Of a stretch of 64,000 nucleotides of DNA, positions 13,832 through 22,318 are shown in pieces. How positions within the stretch are numbered: position 1 is the stretch's first letter; every line of letters begins with the position of its first letter. The translations under genes and the position numbers were made by a program. The DNA is from Arthrobacter oryzae (lineage in GTDB: Bacteria > Actinomycetota > Actinomycetes > Actinomycetales > Micrococcaceae). Where the stretch lies: positions 1 to 64,000 of the forward strand of contig NZ_CP132204.1 in NCBI RefSeq assembly GCF_030718995.1, in the 5' to 3' direction. The notes under the pieces were generated by a model. The model ran no database searches, was not told the origin of the DNA, and saw only the letters and a program-made list of their open reading frames with translations.

Positions 13832-14941
13832 GTGAACGTTCCCGGAATCCCCAAGGGCTCCCCTGCCCCGGCAGCGGTGGCAGTAGCGCTGATGCTTGCC
13901 CTGGCCGGCTGCAGCGCGGGCCCGGCTCCTGCCCCGCCTTCTTCCTCCCCTTCCTCCCCTTCCTCCCCTTCCTCCCCGCCCATTTCGTCCAACGACGCCC
14001 TGCATCCCTTCGACCAGGCCGCGCTGGAGGAGACGTTCCGGGAAACTGCACAGGATCTGCGCGTCCCCGGCGCAGCCATGCTCCTGCGGACCCCCGGCGG
14101 GAACCTCAGCTACGCGTACGGCGTGCGAAGCTTCGGCGGAAGCGATCCCGTGACGTCGGCGGACCACGTCCGGATCGGCTCCATCACCAAGACCTGGACC
14201 ACCACTGTCATTCTGCAGTTGGTACAGGAGGGGAAGATCCAGCTCGACGACCCGGTGGCGGACTACCGTCCGAATGTGCCAAACGCCGCAAACATCACCA
14301 TCGAACAGTTGCTCACGATGCGCAGCGGGCTCTACAACTACACCGAGGACCAGGACCTAAACCAGGTCCTCGACGCAGATCCCGGCAAGGCGTGGACCAC
14401 CGATGAACTGCTCGCCGTTGCCTTCCGCCATCCGCCGTATTTCGCTCCCGGCGAGGGCTTCCACTATTCCAACACCAACACCGTACTGCTCGGCCTGATC
14501 GCCGAGGCCCTGGACGGTAAACCGCTCACCGCGGCGTTCAGGGACAGGCTGTTCACCCCGCTGAGACTGACCGGCTCCGTGTTTCCGGAACAGGCGTCCA
14601 ATGCAATTCCGGAACCGCATCCGCAGGGGTACATGTACGGGACCAACGTGCTGACGCTCGACCACCCTGCCCTCCCCAAGGACATGCAGAAAGCGCGCCT
14701 GGACGCCCCGCGGCCGGTAAAGGCCGACGACCCCGGAGGCGCCCTCTATGGGCTGGGAATCGCCAAATTCGGGAAGCTTTACGGGCACACCGGTGAGCTG
14801 CCCGGCTTCAACAGCTTCGCAGGCCATGACCCCGCCAACCAGGTCACCCTGGTTGTCTGGACCAACCTGGCCCGGACGCCGGACGGCCAGGACCCGGCCA
14901 CTACGATTGCCCGGACACTCATCGGAAAGATCTACCGCTAG
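13832..14941 (+). CDS. Lipoprotein serine hydrolase, beta-lactamase/D-Ala-D-Ala carboxypeptidase family
   Basis: 369 residues from GTG 13832. The signal peptide ends in LALAGCS, a lipobox, so the protein is likely membrane-anchored outside the cell. A low-complexity Ser/Pro linker (about 28-52) precedes a serine hydrolase domain of the class C beta-lactamase/PBP4* type. The SxxK nucleophile motif is SITK in VRIGSITKTWTTTV, the Tyr motif is YSNTN in GFHYSNTNTVLLG, and the third motif resembles HTG in YGHTGELPGFNS. Such enzymes act on peptidoglycan stem peptides or small esters or amides; the substrate is not clear. The linker is encoded by a 9-base tandem repeat. Confidence 0.85.
   Translation: MNVPGIPKGSPAPAAVAVALMLALAGCSAGPAPAPPSSSPSSPSSPSSPPISSNDALHPFDQAALEETFRETAQDLRVPGAAMLLRTPGGNLSYAYGVRSFGGSDPVTSADHVRIGSITKTWTTTVILQLVQEGKIQLDDPVADYRPNVPNAANITIEQLLTMRSGLYNYTEDQDLNQVLDADPGKAWTTDELLAVAFRHPPYFAPGEGFHYSNTNTVLLGLIAEALDGKPLTAAFRDRLFTPLRLTGSVFPEQASNAIPEPHPQGYMYGTNVLTLDHPALPKDMQKARLDAPRPVKADDPGGALYGLGIAKFGKLYGHTGELPGFNSFAGHDPANQVTLVVWTNLARTPDGQDPATTIARTLIGKIYR
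13942..13977 (+). repeat. Four tandem copies of a 9-base repeat in a lipoprotein linker
   Basis: TTCCTCCCC is repeated four times without change and codes for the Ser-Ser-Pro linker of the serine hydrolase. The unit is a multiple of three, so slippage would change linker length without a frameshift. Confidence 0.85.
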
Positions 14942-14971
14942 CCGCCATCGCCTATTGCATTCGTGCCAAAC

Positions 14972-15007
14972 GCGATATATCGTCAATCCATATTCACGAT
15001 ATATCGC
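14972..15007. promoter_or_regulatory. Doubled palindromic operator, probably PadR-binding
   Basis: Two copies of the palindrome CGATATATCG occur as GCGATATATCGT (14972-14983) and ACGATATATCGC (14996-15007), themselves inverted around a 12-base centre. The element is about 15 bases upstream of the first gene of the DUF4097-PadR pair. PadR regulators commonly autoregulate through AT-rich palindromes of this kind; binding here is inferred. Confidence 0.65.
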
Positions 15008-15022
15008 AACTTGGAGGGCGCA

Positions 15023-15850
15023 GTGGACGAGAACACCTGGACCGTTACCGGTCCGCAGACCATCGACGTGGACGGCGTCAGGTCCCTTAAGCTCGGAATC
15101 ATCCGGGGACGGTTCGACGTCGTCACCCACGACGAGGATGTCACGCGGATCGAAGTGTCTGAAATCCACGGCGACCCTCTGACCATAACCAACGTCAACG
15201 GCCGGCTTGAAGTGCGCCACCAGCTGCACGGCGCCCAGGGCTGGTTCAAGAACCTCATGGAGACGGTCAACAACAGCAGCACCAACTCGGTCGTCATCAG
15301 CATTGCGCTGCCGGCCGGGGTGGAGGTTGAGGCAGGTACCGTCAGCGGTGACGGCCTCGTCTCCGGGATCACGGGGCATACAAAGCTGAACACCGTCTCC
15401 GGTTCCGTCATGGCAGACCGCACCGGCGGGGAACTCCACGTCAACACCGTTTCCGGCGACGTCATCGCCCGGAACCACGACGGCGTCCTGACCGCCAAGA
15501 GCGTGTCCGGCGAGGTCACGGCCTCCGGCCGGTTCAGTAACATCCGCGCCAACACGGTCAGCGGCGACATGAGCTTCGACCTGCACGGGTTTACCCACGA
15601 TTTCGGGGCCAACTCCGTGTCGGGGGACCTCACCCTCAGGCTCCCCCACGACGTCGGCGTGGACATTATCGCCAAATCCGCCAGCGGCGCTGTGGTCATC
15701 GATGACCAGAAATACATCGTCCCTGGCGGCAAGGTACAGACCATCGCCGGGCCGGACGAGCAGCTCATGCTCGTCCGAACGAACTCCGTCTCCGGCAAGA
15801 CCTACATCATCCACAGCCAGCCGCCTGCGGACGCCGAAACGGAGGCCTAG
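15023..15850 (+). CDS. DUF4097-family beta-strand repeat protein
   Basis: About 275 residues from GTG 15023, with a good GGAGG site 7 bases upstream; the frame continues further upstream but crosses the operator. The sequence is a run of short beta-strand repeats of the type NTVSGDV, SVSGEVTASG, NTVSGDMS, NSVSGDLTLR, which define DUF4097 and predict a right-handed beta-helix. No signal peptide or membrane segment is visible. The function of the family is unknown; members are often encoded beside PadR or other small regulators, possibly in envelope-stress sensing. The padR gene follows with no spacing. Confidence 0.85.
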   Translation: MDENTWTVTGPQTIDVDGVRSLKLGIIRGRFDVVTHDEDVTRIEVSEIHGDPLTITNVNGRLEVRHQLHGAQGWFKNLMETVNNSSTNSVVISIALPAGVEVEAGTVSGDGLVSGITGHTKLNTVSGSVMADRTGGELHVNTVSGDVIARNHDGVLTAKSVSGEVTASGRFSNIRANTVSGDMSFDLHGFTHDFGANSVSGDLTLRLPHDVGVDIIAKSASGAVVIDDQKYIVPGGKVQTIAGPDEQLMLVRTNSVSGKTYIIHSQPPADAETEA

Positions 15851-16474
15851 ATGCCTCCGGTCTTCGCCCACGGCGCCCTTCGCCTCTATCTGCTCTCGCT
15901 CCTGGAATCCGGCCCCAAACACGGCTATGAGCTCATCAAAGCACTCAGCGAACGGTTCGGCGGAACCTACTCCCCCAGTGCGGGCACCATCTACCCGCGG
16001 CTCGGCAAGCTCGAGGAAGAAGGGCTCGTGGCGACGGAAACCGAGGGACGCCGCACCAACTACCGCATTACCCCCGCCGGGCTGGTGGAGCTCAACCGGC
16101 GCCGGGACGAACTGGCAGGGGTCGAGAATGACATATCCGCCTCGGTCCGCCGGCTGGCCGACAACCTGCGCGAGGATATCCGCGTCAACATGCGCGGCCT
16201 CCGGGCTGACCTTGCCGCCACAGCGGAAGCCGCCAGGGCGTCTGCCCGTTCTGCCGGTTTTCCGGAGCGGGGCATGCGGCACACCCCGGAAGGCGACCGC
16301 ACCCTGAAAGAGGCGGAAATGCTGGTCCAGGCGTTCAGGGATGACCTCCGGGTGGAACTTCGGCTCAGGGCAAGCGCTGCGCCTATCAGCGGGGTCACGC
16401 TCGAAACGATCCGGACGGTCCTGGACCAGGCCCGGATTTCCATCCGCAACTCCCTGAACGCAGATGGTCACTGA
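15851..16474 (+). CDS. PadR-family transcriptional regulator
   Basis: 207 residues; its ATG follows directly after the TAG of the DUF4097 gene, so the two are one operon. The N-terminal winged helix is clear (FAHGALRLYLLSLLESGPKHGYELIKALSERFGG, SAGTIYPRLGKLEEEGLV, RTNYRITPAG). The C-terminal part (about 90-207) is helical and probably mediates dimerisation. PadR proteins are repressors that respond to small ligands or phenolics. The ligand here is unknown. The doubled CGATATATCG element upstream suggests autoregulation. Confidence 0.9.
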   Translation: MPPVFAHGALRLYLLSLLESGPKHGYELIKALSERFGGTYSPSAGTIYPRLGKLEEEGLVATETEGRRTNYRITPAGLVELNRRRDELAGVENDISASVRRLADNLREDIRVNMRGLRADLAATAEAARASARSAGFPERGMRHTPEGDRTLKEAEMLVQAFRDDLRVELRLRASAAPISGVTLETIRTVLDQARISIRNSLNADGH

Positions 16475-16478
16475 ACTG

Positions 16479-16493
16479 CGTCAGTCACTGACG
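16479..16493. promoter_or_regulatory. 15-bp perfect palindrome upstream of bL37
   Basis: CGTCAGT-C-ACTGACG lies 5 bases after the padR stop and 80 bases before the bL37 start. It could be a protein-binding site or a chance element; there is no T-run. No regulator can be named. Confidence 0.35.
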
Positions 16494-16572
16494 GGCCCGG
16501 TTCGCGGGCCGTCGCGTGATGTGGGAGACTTGAGGGCAGCTCTTTTGAGTACCAAGATTAAGGAGGCCAGCT

Positions 16573-16647
16573 ATGAGCAAGCGTGCACGTAAACGTCGTG
16601 ACCGTAAGCGTGGCGGCGCGAACCACGGGAAGCGCCCCAACACCTAA
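16573..16647 (+). CDS. 50S ribosomal protein bL37 (24 residues)
   Basis: A 24-codon gene with a near-perfect ribosome site (TAAGGAGG, 7 bases before the ATG). The product begins MSKRARKRRDRKRGGANHG and ends KRPNT; 11 of 24 residues are Arg or Lys. Length, the KRxRKRRDRK start and the ANHGKRPN end match bL37, the small actinobacterial large-subunit protein first seen in mycobacterial ribosome structures and related to the AURKAIP1/COX24 motif. It would bind rRNA in the 50S subunit. It sits tail to tail with rsrA-sigR across a shared hairpin. Confidence 0.85.
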   Translation: MSKRARKRRDRKRGGANHGKRPNT

Positions 16648-16676
16648 GCTACGGTTTGGAACATGAGCTTAAAGCG

Positions 16677-16712
16677 AAGGGCCCCGGAAACCACATGGTT
16701 TCCGGGGCCCTT
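16677..16712. terminator. Bidirectional terminator between bL37 and rsrA
   Basis: 16-bp arms, AAGGGCCCCGGAAACC and GGTTTCCGGGGCCCTT, around a 4-base loop, flanked by A-rich and T-rich ends on the two strands. It lies between converging genes and can serve both. Confidence 0.85.
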
Positions 16713-16722
16713 TGCTGTGGAA

Positions 16723-16983
16723 CTAGGCCTCGACGGGGCGGATCGAGTGGATCCGGTCCAGGATGGCGCTCTTCAGGTTCTCCGGGGCGGCTTCCGTGCA
16801 GGAGCGCTTGACCACCTTGCGGATGACGCACTCGAGATCGTACTCCTCAAGACACTCCGGGCAACCGTCCAGGTGATCCTTGATCTCGGCGATGTCGCTG
16901 TGGGTCAACGCACCGTCCAGGTATTCATAAATACGTTGCATCCGGGCGTCGTCGCAATCGCCCAGTCCCTGGCAGTCGCTCAT
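16723..16983 (-). CDS. rsrA: Mycothiol-system zinc anti-sigma factor
   Basis: 86 residues. The zinc-anti-sigma motif HLDGCPEC places His37, Cys41 and Cys44 at the same numbers as in Streptomyces RsrA. Further cysteines are at 4, 10, 52 and 62, matching the redox-active positions of that family. In the reduced state such proteins hold SigR; disulfide stress forms an intramolecular disulfide, expels zinc and frees the sigma factor. The ATG overlaps the sigR stop codon (ATGA), giving translational coupling and balanced synthesis of sigma and anti-sigma. Confidence 0.93.
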   Translation of the reverse strand: MSDCQGLGDCDDARMQRIYEYLDGALTHSDIAEIKDHLDGCPECLEEYDLECVIRKVVKRSCTEAAPENLKSAILDRIHSIRPVEA

Positions 16984-17708
16984 TTCCTGTTCTCCTGTTT
17001 TGTGCTTTCGGCCGCTGCGCCGGGATCGGCCGCGGCTTTGAAACCCCGCTCTGCGGCGTAGTCCGCGAGCATGTCGCGCAGCATTTTGCGGCCGCGGTGG
17101 AGCCTGGACATCACAGTGCCGATGGGGGTGTTCATGATGTCTGAGATTTCCTTGTAGGCGAACCCCTCCACATCGGCGAAGTACACAGCCAGGCGGAATT
17201 CCTCCGGAATCGCCTGGAGTGCCCGCTTCACATCGGAATCGGGAAGGTGGTCCAATGCTTCCGCTTCGGCAGAGCGCAGCCCGGACGAGGTATGCGATTC
17301 CGCCCGCGCCAACTGCCAGTCCTCGATGGTGTCCGAGTTTGACTGCAACGGCTCGCGCTGCCTCTTGCGGTAAAGATTGATGTACGTGTTGGTGAGGATC
17401 CGGTAAAGCCAAGCCTTGAGGTTGGTCCCGGGCTTGTACTGATGGAACGCGGAGAACGCCTTGGTGTAGGCCTCCTGCACCAGGTCCTCAGCGTCAGCGG
17501 GATTCCGCGCCATCCTCATGGCAGCGGAGTACAGCTGGTCAACATACTGCATCGCGTCGCGTTCAAACCGCTGCCTGCGCTGCTCCGGCGTCTCGGACAC
17601 GACGTCGACTTCCGCCTCCGCGGCATCCGCCGGAGGCGCAGTACTGGTCTTGGCGTCGTTTCCGGCAGCCTCATATATGGCCGCAACGGCCGGATCAATG
17701 GTGCTCAT
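16980..17708 (-). CDS. sigR: ECF sigma factor SigR/SigH (thiol-oxidative stress)
   Basis: 242 residues from ATG 17708. Region 2 is clear ([61 protein letters not shown]), as is region 4 ([52 protein letters not shown]). It recruits RNA polymerase to GGAAT/GTT promoters of thiol-stress genes. One such promoter lies upstream of this gene, as expected for positive autoregulation. The frame stays open to about 17942, so a longer N-terminal form is possible, but that stretch uses codons rare here (TTA, AGA). Confidence 0.93.
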   Translation of the reverse strand: MSTIDPAVAAIYEAAGNDAKTSTAPPADAAEAEVDVVSETPEQRRQRFERDAMQYVDQLYSAAMRMARNPADAEDLVQEAYTKAFSAFHQYKPGTNLKAWLYRILTNTYINLYRKRQREPLQSNSDTIEDWQLARAESHTSSGLRSAEAEALDHLPDSDVKRALQAIPEEFRLAVYFADVEGFAYKEISDIMNTPIGTVMSRLHRGRKMLRDMLADYAAERGFKAAADPGAAAESTKQENRK

Positions 17709-17997
17709 TGCCTTCAAGTCTACTGTGACGCGTCCGGCGGGCGCCGGACGGTCTCCGCCCTCGCCGTCGCGTCCGGAGAACTCCGACGGCGCAAGGAGTT
17801 CCACTCTGTCTCTAACCAATGTCAAAGCTCCATCTCCGCTCTGTGTCCCAACGCCCGTCACTGCTAAGACGTCCTTGCGGGTCTCGGCACCGGGGGCGCC
17901 CGTACTGACGCTTCCAGCGCCCCGCCCGCCCGGCGTCCGCAAGTGCCTCGGGCCGCAACCAAGCGCGGCCCCTGACTCATTGGGACCTGCTTTTCAC

Positions 17998-18023
17998 AAC
18001 CATGGCCGGCGGGCAAATATTCC
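17998..18023 (-). promoter_or_regulatory. SigR-type promoter of sigR-rsrA
   Basis: On the minus strand GGAAT (18023-18019), exactly 18 bases, then GTT (18000-17998): the consensus -35 and -10 of SigR/SigH promoters. Transcription would start near 17990, leaving a leader of about 280 bases before the sigR ATG. The match is seen directly; function is inferred from the SigR consensus and the autoregulation known in Streptomyces. Confidence 0.8.
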
Positions 18024-18092
18024 GCAAAAGTGCAAGACTAGAACCGGTTCCCCCGCAGAAGTTCCGCGGCTCGTCCACCCAGGAGGAAATTC

Positions 18093-18641
18093 ATGTCGTT
18101 TGTCCGTATTCTCGCCCGGCCCATGCTGGCCTCCAGTTTCGTTCTCGCCGGCCTGGACAAGCTCAAGAACGCGGATGACACTGCGACGCAGCTGTCGCCC
18201 GTGCTGCGCCGGGCTGCGGATTCCCTCCCGTTCGAAACGAACGAAAAAGTGCTGGCACGCGTCATTGGCGGCGCCCAAGTGGGCGCCGGTGTGCTCTTTG
18301 CCCTCGGCAAGTCGGCCAGGCTCGCCGCCACCGTCCTCGCGGTGATCTCGGCGCTGAACGCCTTTGTCGAGTGGCGCAGCGCGGACATCACGTCCAAGGA
18401 AGGCCGGGACGCGCGGCGTAACCAGCTGCTGAAGAATGTGACCCTCACCGGCGGCGTGTTGCTCGCCTCCGTAGACACCGCGGGCAAGCCCAGCCTGGCC
18501 TGGCGGGCAGAGCACCTGGCAGCCGATGCCCGCAAGGGTGCCAGCCACCTGGCTGCAGACGCCCGGAAGACCACCACGAAGAAGCTCAAGAAGGCCGATA
18601 AGGCTGTCCGCAAAGCCGTGGACCACGCAGTGAAAGCATAG
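18093..18641 (+). CDS. DoxX-family membrane protein
   Basis: 182 residues starting 7 bases after an AGGAGG site. The first 130 residues form the DoxX four-helix membrane domain (LARPMLASSFVLAGLDKLKN, ARVIGGAQVGAGVLFALG, AATVLAVISALNAFVEWR). The C-terminal 45 residues are a soluble Ala/Lys-rich tail (HLAADARKGASHLAADARKT) that repeats one segment. DoxX proteins are often tied to redox or thiol homeostasis: in mycobacteria one forms a membrane complex with SodA and SseA. Divergent transcription from sigR fits a redox role, but no SigR site faces this gene. Confidence 0.85.
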   Translation: MSFVRILARPMLASSFVLAGLDKLKNADDTATQLSPVLRRAADSLPFETNEKVLARVIGGAQVGAGVLFALGKSARLAATVLAVISALNAFVEWRSADITSKEGRDARRNQLLKNVTLTGGVLLASVDTAGKPSLAWRAEHLAADARKGASHLAADARKTTTKKLKKADKAVRKAVDHAVKA

Positions 18642-18647
18642 GCACGA

Positions 18648-20027
18648 ATGACAGGCACTGCCCCCACCGCCCCTGTACCGCCTGCACCGGCTGCGGCCGG
18701 TTCCTGCTGGCCGGCGCCGTTCGCCGACGCACCGGTCGACGCCACGGTCACCGTCCCGGGATCCAAGTCCCTCACCAACAGGTATTTGGTCCTTGCAGCC
18801 TTGGCAGAGGGCCCGTCCCGGCTCCGCGCACCCCTGCACTCGCGCGACTCCGCCCTGATGATCCAGGCCCTCCGCCAGCTCGGAGCGGGCATCCGGGAAG
18901 TCCCGGGAGACGGCTCGTTCGGCCCGGACCTTGAGGTCACGCCCCTGAGCCCGGAGGCTGCGCCAGGTGATGTCGCTATTGACTGCGGACTTGCCGGAAC
19001 CGTAATGCGCTTTGTCCCGCCGGTGGCCGCCCTTCGCAGCGGCGCCACAGTGTTCGACGGCGATCCGCACGCCCGCAAGCGGCCGATGGGCACCATCATC
19101 GAGGCCCTGGCTGCGCTCGGCGTCGACGTCCGCTCCGCCGACGGCGCCAGGCCGTCGTCGCTCCCCTTCGCCGTGGATGGCACAGGCGACGTCCGGGGCG
19201 GCCATCTGGTGATTGATGCGAGTGCCTCGTCGCAGTTCGTGTCGGCGCTGCTCCTTGTAGGTGCGCGTTTCACTGAGGGCCTGCACCTGGAGCATGTGGG
19301 CAAACCCGTCCCCAGCCTCGACCACATCAACATGACCGTGGCTGTACTCCGCGAGGTCGGCGTGTCCGTGGACGACTCCGTCCCGAACCATTGGGTTGTG
19401 GCGCCCGGCCCCATCCGGTCCTTCGACCGGCGCGTTGAACAGGACCTGTCCAATGCCGGCCCTTTCCTGGCCGCAGCGCTGGCAACCGGCGGCACCGTCC
19501 GCATTCCCAACTGGCCCGCACCCACCACGCAGGTGGGTGACCTGTGGCGCAGCATCCTGGCTGAGATGGGCGCCACGGTCACGCTGGACAACGGCACACT
19601 CACCGTCACAGGCGGGCCGGAAATCAAAGGTGCGGACTTTGCGGACACCAGCGAACTGGCACCGACTGTTGCCGCACTATGCGCACTGGCCACCGGACCG
19701 TCGCGCCTGACCGGCATAGCCCACCTCCGCGGCCATGAGACGGACCGGCTGGCTGCCCTCGTCACCGAAATCAACCGCCTGGGCGGGGACGCCGAGGAAA
19801 CTGCCGACGGCCTGGTGATCCGGCCCGCGAAGCTCCACGGCGGCGTCGTCCACAGCTACGCAGACCACCGGATGGCCACTGCCGGGGCCATCCTCGGCCT
19901 CGCCGTGTCCGGTGTCGAAGTGGAAGACATCGGCACCACATCCAAGACAATGCCGGATTTCCCGCAACTGTGGGAAGCCATGCTTGCGCAGCGGGGCCGC
20001 CAGGGGGAACAGGCCAGTGGGGCGTAG
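18648..20027 (+). CDS. aroA: 3-phosphoshikimate 1-carboxyvinyltransferase (EPSP synthase)
   Basis: 459 residues, full length. It joins phosphoenolpyruvate to shikimate 3-phosphate, the sixth step of aromatic amino acid synthesis. Motifs include [20 protein letters not shown] (shikimate-3-phosphate and PEP binding), [31 protein letters not shown] and [19 protein letters not shown]. The gene is followed by rsgA with an 11-base overlap and then hisN, an order common in Actinobacteria next to sigR. The sequence around the PEP loop (LAGTVMRF) should be compared to class I and II enzymes before inferring glyphosate sensitivity. Confidence 0.96.
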   Translation: MTGTAPTAPVPPAPAAAGSCWPAPFADAPVDATVTVPGSKSLTNRYLVLAALAEGPSRLRAPLHSRDSALMIQALRQLGAGIREVPGDGSFGPDLEVTPLSPEAAPGDVAIDCGLAGTVMRFVPPVAALRSGATVFDGDPHARKRPMGTIIEALAALGVDVRSADGARPSSLPFAVDGTGDVRGGHLVIDASASSQFVSALLLVGARFTEGLHLEHVGKPVPSLDHINMTVAVLREVGVSVDDSVPNHWVVAPGPIRSFDRRVEQDLSNAGPFLAAALATGGTVRIPNWPAPTTQVGDLWRSILAEMGATVTLDNGTLTVTGGPEIKGADFADTSELAPTVAALCALATGPSRLTGIAHLRGHETDRLAALVTEINRLGGDAEETADGLVIRPAKLHGGVVHSYADHRMATAGAILGLAVSGVEVEDIGTTSKTMPDFPQLWEAMLAQRGRQGEQASGA

Positions 20028-21132
20028 CACCGGATCGTGGGACGAATCCGATATCCGGATCCGTCCCAACAAGAAGGGTTCGCGGCCGCGGACCAAAGAC
20101 CGGCCCAGCTACGACGACGCCGTCACCGGCCGGATCATCACGGTGGACCGCGGGCGGTACACGGCGGTGGTGGGCGAGGACAGCGGCAATGAACGCACGG
20201 TGATCGCCGCGCGGGCGCGTGAACTCCGCCGGTCGCCTGTCGTCGCCGGGGACTTCGTGTCCCTGGTGGGGGATGTTTCGGGAGCGCCGGACACCCTTGC
20301 CCGGCTCGTCAGGATCCAGGACCGCCGCACGCTGCTGCGGCGCAGCGCCGATGACACCGATCCTATCGAGCGGGCGGTCGTCGCCAATGCGGACCAGCTT
20401 GTGGTGGTGGTTGCCGCCGCCAATCCGGAACCACGCACCGGCTTCATCGACCGTGCACTGGTGGCCGCTTACGACGCCGGGATCGAGCCGCTGTTGCTGG
20501 TCACCAAGGCGGACGTCAAGGATCCCACCGAACTCCTGTCCAACTACCGGCACCTGGATTTTCCGGTCATCATCAGCCGCACGGCCGACGCCGCGGCTTC
20601 GGGAATCGATGCCCGCTCCGACGACGGGCTCTCGGCCCGCCTCGACAGCGACGCCGTGTCGCAACTGCGGGCCCACCTTAACGGCAAGGTCACGGTCATG
20701 CTGGGTCATTCGGGCGTGGGGAAGTCCACCATGGTCAATGCCCTGACCGGTGCTGAACGGGCAACCGGAGGAGTCAACGCCGTCACCGGGCGGGGGCGGC
20801 ACACGTCGTCGTCCGCGCTTGCCCTCCGGATCAGTGACGCGCCCGCAGGAAGCTGGATTATCGACACACCGGGCATCCGTTCCTTCGGCCTGGCCCACGT
20901 GGATCCGGACCGGATCCTGCATTCCTTCCCCGACCTCGAACCCGGCACCGACGCTTGCGAACGCGGCTGCAAGCATGATTCCTCCGCCATCAACTGCGGA
21001 GTGGACGCCTGGGTGGCCGAAGGGCACGCTGGCGCGTCAGGGGCTGCGCGGCTGGCATCCCTGCGCCGCCTGCTCGGCACCGATCCCCGGATGGAAGTGC
21101 AGGAAGCCAAGGAACTCGGCATCGTTTCCTAG
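20017..21132 (+). CDS. rsgA: Ribosome small-subunit-dependent GTPase A
   Basis: From GTG 20017 the protein is about 371 residues. The GTPase motifs are in the circularly permuted order typical of RsgA/YjeQ: G4 (TKAD) first, then G1 (GHSGVGKS), then G3 (DTPG). An N-terminal OB-fold ([16 protein letters not shown]) binds rRNA. The C-terminal zinc knuckle reads [14 protein letters not shown], with the conserved C, C, H, C ligands. It assists late 30S maturation. The start lies inside the end of aroA (11-base overlap), suggesting translational coupling. Confidence 0.95.
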   Translation: MGRSTGSWDESDIRIRPNKKGSRPRTKDRPSYDDAVTGRIITVDRGRYTAVVGEDSGNERTVIAARARELRRSPVVAGDFVSLVGDVSGAPDTLARLVRIQDRRTLLRRSADDTDPIERAVVANADQLVVVVAAANPEPRTGFIDRALVAAYDAGIEPLLLVTKADVKDPTELLSNYRHLDFPVIISRTADAAASGIDARSDDGLSARLDSDAVSQLRAHLNGKVTVMLGHSGVGKSTMVNALTGAERATGGVNAVTGRGRHTSSSALALRISDAPAGSWIIDTPGIRSFGLAHVDPDRILHSFPDLEPGTDACERGCKHDSSAINCGVDAWVAEGHAGASGAARLASLRRLLGTDPRMEVQEAKELGIVS

Positions 21133-21186
21133 GGTCCCGCACCTGACCTCCCGGCCGGCCGGCCCAGGAGACGGTAGTTTGGAACC

Positions 21187-21999
21187 ATGACCCAACCCGC
21201 TTCGAGCTACAACGATGACCTGCGGCTCGCCCATGTCCTGGCCGACTCCGTCGACTCCCAGACCATGAGCCGTTTCAAGGCGCTGGACCTTCAGATTGAA
21301 ACCAAACCGGACCTGACCCCCGTGACGGATGCAGACAAGGCAGCCGAGGAGTCCATCCGCGGCCAGCTCTCCCGCTCCCGCCCCCGGGATGCCGTCCTCG
21401 GCGAAGAGTTCGGCAGCTCAGGGCACGGTTCCCGCCGCTGGATCATCGACCCGATCGACGGCACCAAGAACTTCGTCCGCGGCGTGCCCGTGTGGGCCAC
21501 CCTGATCGCCCTCGTGGACGAGGGCGAGCCGGTGGTCGGCCTGGTCAGCGCACCGGCGCTGGGCAAGCGCTGGTGGGCCGCGAAAGGCGCCGGCGCCTAC
21601 ATGGGAAGGTCCCTGGCTGCTGCCACGCGGCTGAAGGTGTCCAACGTGTCCAAGCTGTCGGATGCCTCGCTCTCCTATTCAAGCCTGGGCGGGTGGAAGG
21701 AGCGCGGCAACCTGGACGAATTCCTGGGCCTCACGGAGGAAGTCTGGCGGACCCGCGCGTACGGGGACTTCTGGTCCTACTGCATGGTGGCCGAGGGATC
21801 GGTGGACATCGCGTGCGAGCCGGAGCTGAACCTCTACGACATGGCCGCGCTGGTGCCGATCGTCACCGAAGCCGGCGGCCGCTTCACTTCCCTCGAAGGC
21901 GTGGACGGCCCCTTCGGCGGCAACGCCCTGGCCACCAACTCCATCCTCCACTCCGAAGTCCTCAAGCGGCTGAACCCGGACCTCGACGACCTTCTCTGA
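21187..21999 (+). CDS. hisN: Histidinol-phosphatase, inositol monophosphatase family
   Basis: 270 residues. The metal-dependent phosphatase motifs are present: GEEFG (first metal ligand), [12 protein letters not shown] (second motif) and [19 protein letters not shown] (third motif). This sequence type and its place after aroA-rsgA match the actinobacterial HisN, which dephosphorylates histidinol phosphate in histidine synthesis. A broader inositol monophosphatase activity is possible. A strong terminator follows. Confidence 0.9.
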   Translation: MTQPASSYNDDLRLAHVLADSVDSQTMSRFKALDLQIETKPDLTPVTDADKAAEESIRGQLSRSRPRDAVLGEEFGSSGHGSRRWIIDPIDGTKNFVRGVPVWATLIALVDEGEPVVGLVSAPALGKRWWAAKGAGAYMGRSLAAATRLKVSNVSKLSDASLSYSSLGGWKERGNLDEFLGLTEEVWRTRAYGDFWSYCMVAEGSVDIACEPELNLYDMAALVPIVTEAGGRFTSLEGVDGPFGGNALATNSILHSEVLKRLNPDLDDLL

Positions 22000-22023
22000 T
22001 CCGCGGCCGGATCACCTGAATTC

Positions 22024-22077
22024 CGAATATACGACGGCGGGCGCCCCTCCCAGGGGACGCCCGCCGTCGTATATTCG
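22024..22077 (+). terminator. Long hairpin terminator after hisN
   Basis: Perfect 20-bp arms, CGAATATACGACGGCGGGCG and CGCCCGCCGTCGTATATTCG, with an inner CCCCT/AGGGG stem. No long T-run follows. It separates the aroA-rsgA-hisN unit from the riboswitch-controlled gene. Confidence 0.8.
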
Positions 22078-22167
22078 ACCGGAAGCCCGTTCTTCCGCCG
22101 GGCGTAATAAAGCGCTTAATAATCGCCGCCGCTTTCCCGCGGCGCCGTGAATGTCCTAATCTCGAAA

Positions 22168-22300
22168 CAGGTCACGAGTGCCAGCGCGAAACCCCGGTTT
22201 GCTGGCCGGCAACCCTCCATTCGCGGTGGGGTGCCCCGGGTGACGACCAGGCCGGTCCGGAACGGACCCGGCAAGCGCGGATCCCCGGAATGAGGGGTCC
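22168..22300 (+). promoter_or_regulatory. SAM-IV riboswitch with expression platform
   Basis: The segment from GGTCACGAGTGCCAGC (22170) through GCTGGCCGGCAACCCTCC, GCGGTGGGGTGCCCCGGG and TGACGACCAGG to GGCAAGCGCGG (about 22280) carries the conserved SAM-IV core in order. The closing helix pairs GGTCA(C) with (G)TGACGACC-type sequence, and the last pseudoknot piece GGCAAGCGCGG is present. After the aptamer, GGATCCCC and GGGGTCC form a hairpin (22279-22300). The GGGG can also pair with the CCCC next to the GAGG ribosome site. When S-adenosylmethionine is abundant, expression of the following gene should fall. Confidence 0.85.
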
Positions 22301-22318
22301 CTTTACAGTGAGGTCCCC

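Noticed and set aside
14357..16471. Long open frame of about 700 codons on the minus strand
   Set aside because: It runs antisense through the serine hydrolase, DUF4097 and padR genes, has no domain, and is a by-product of high GC at third positions.
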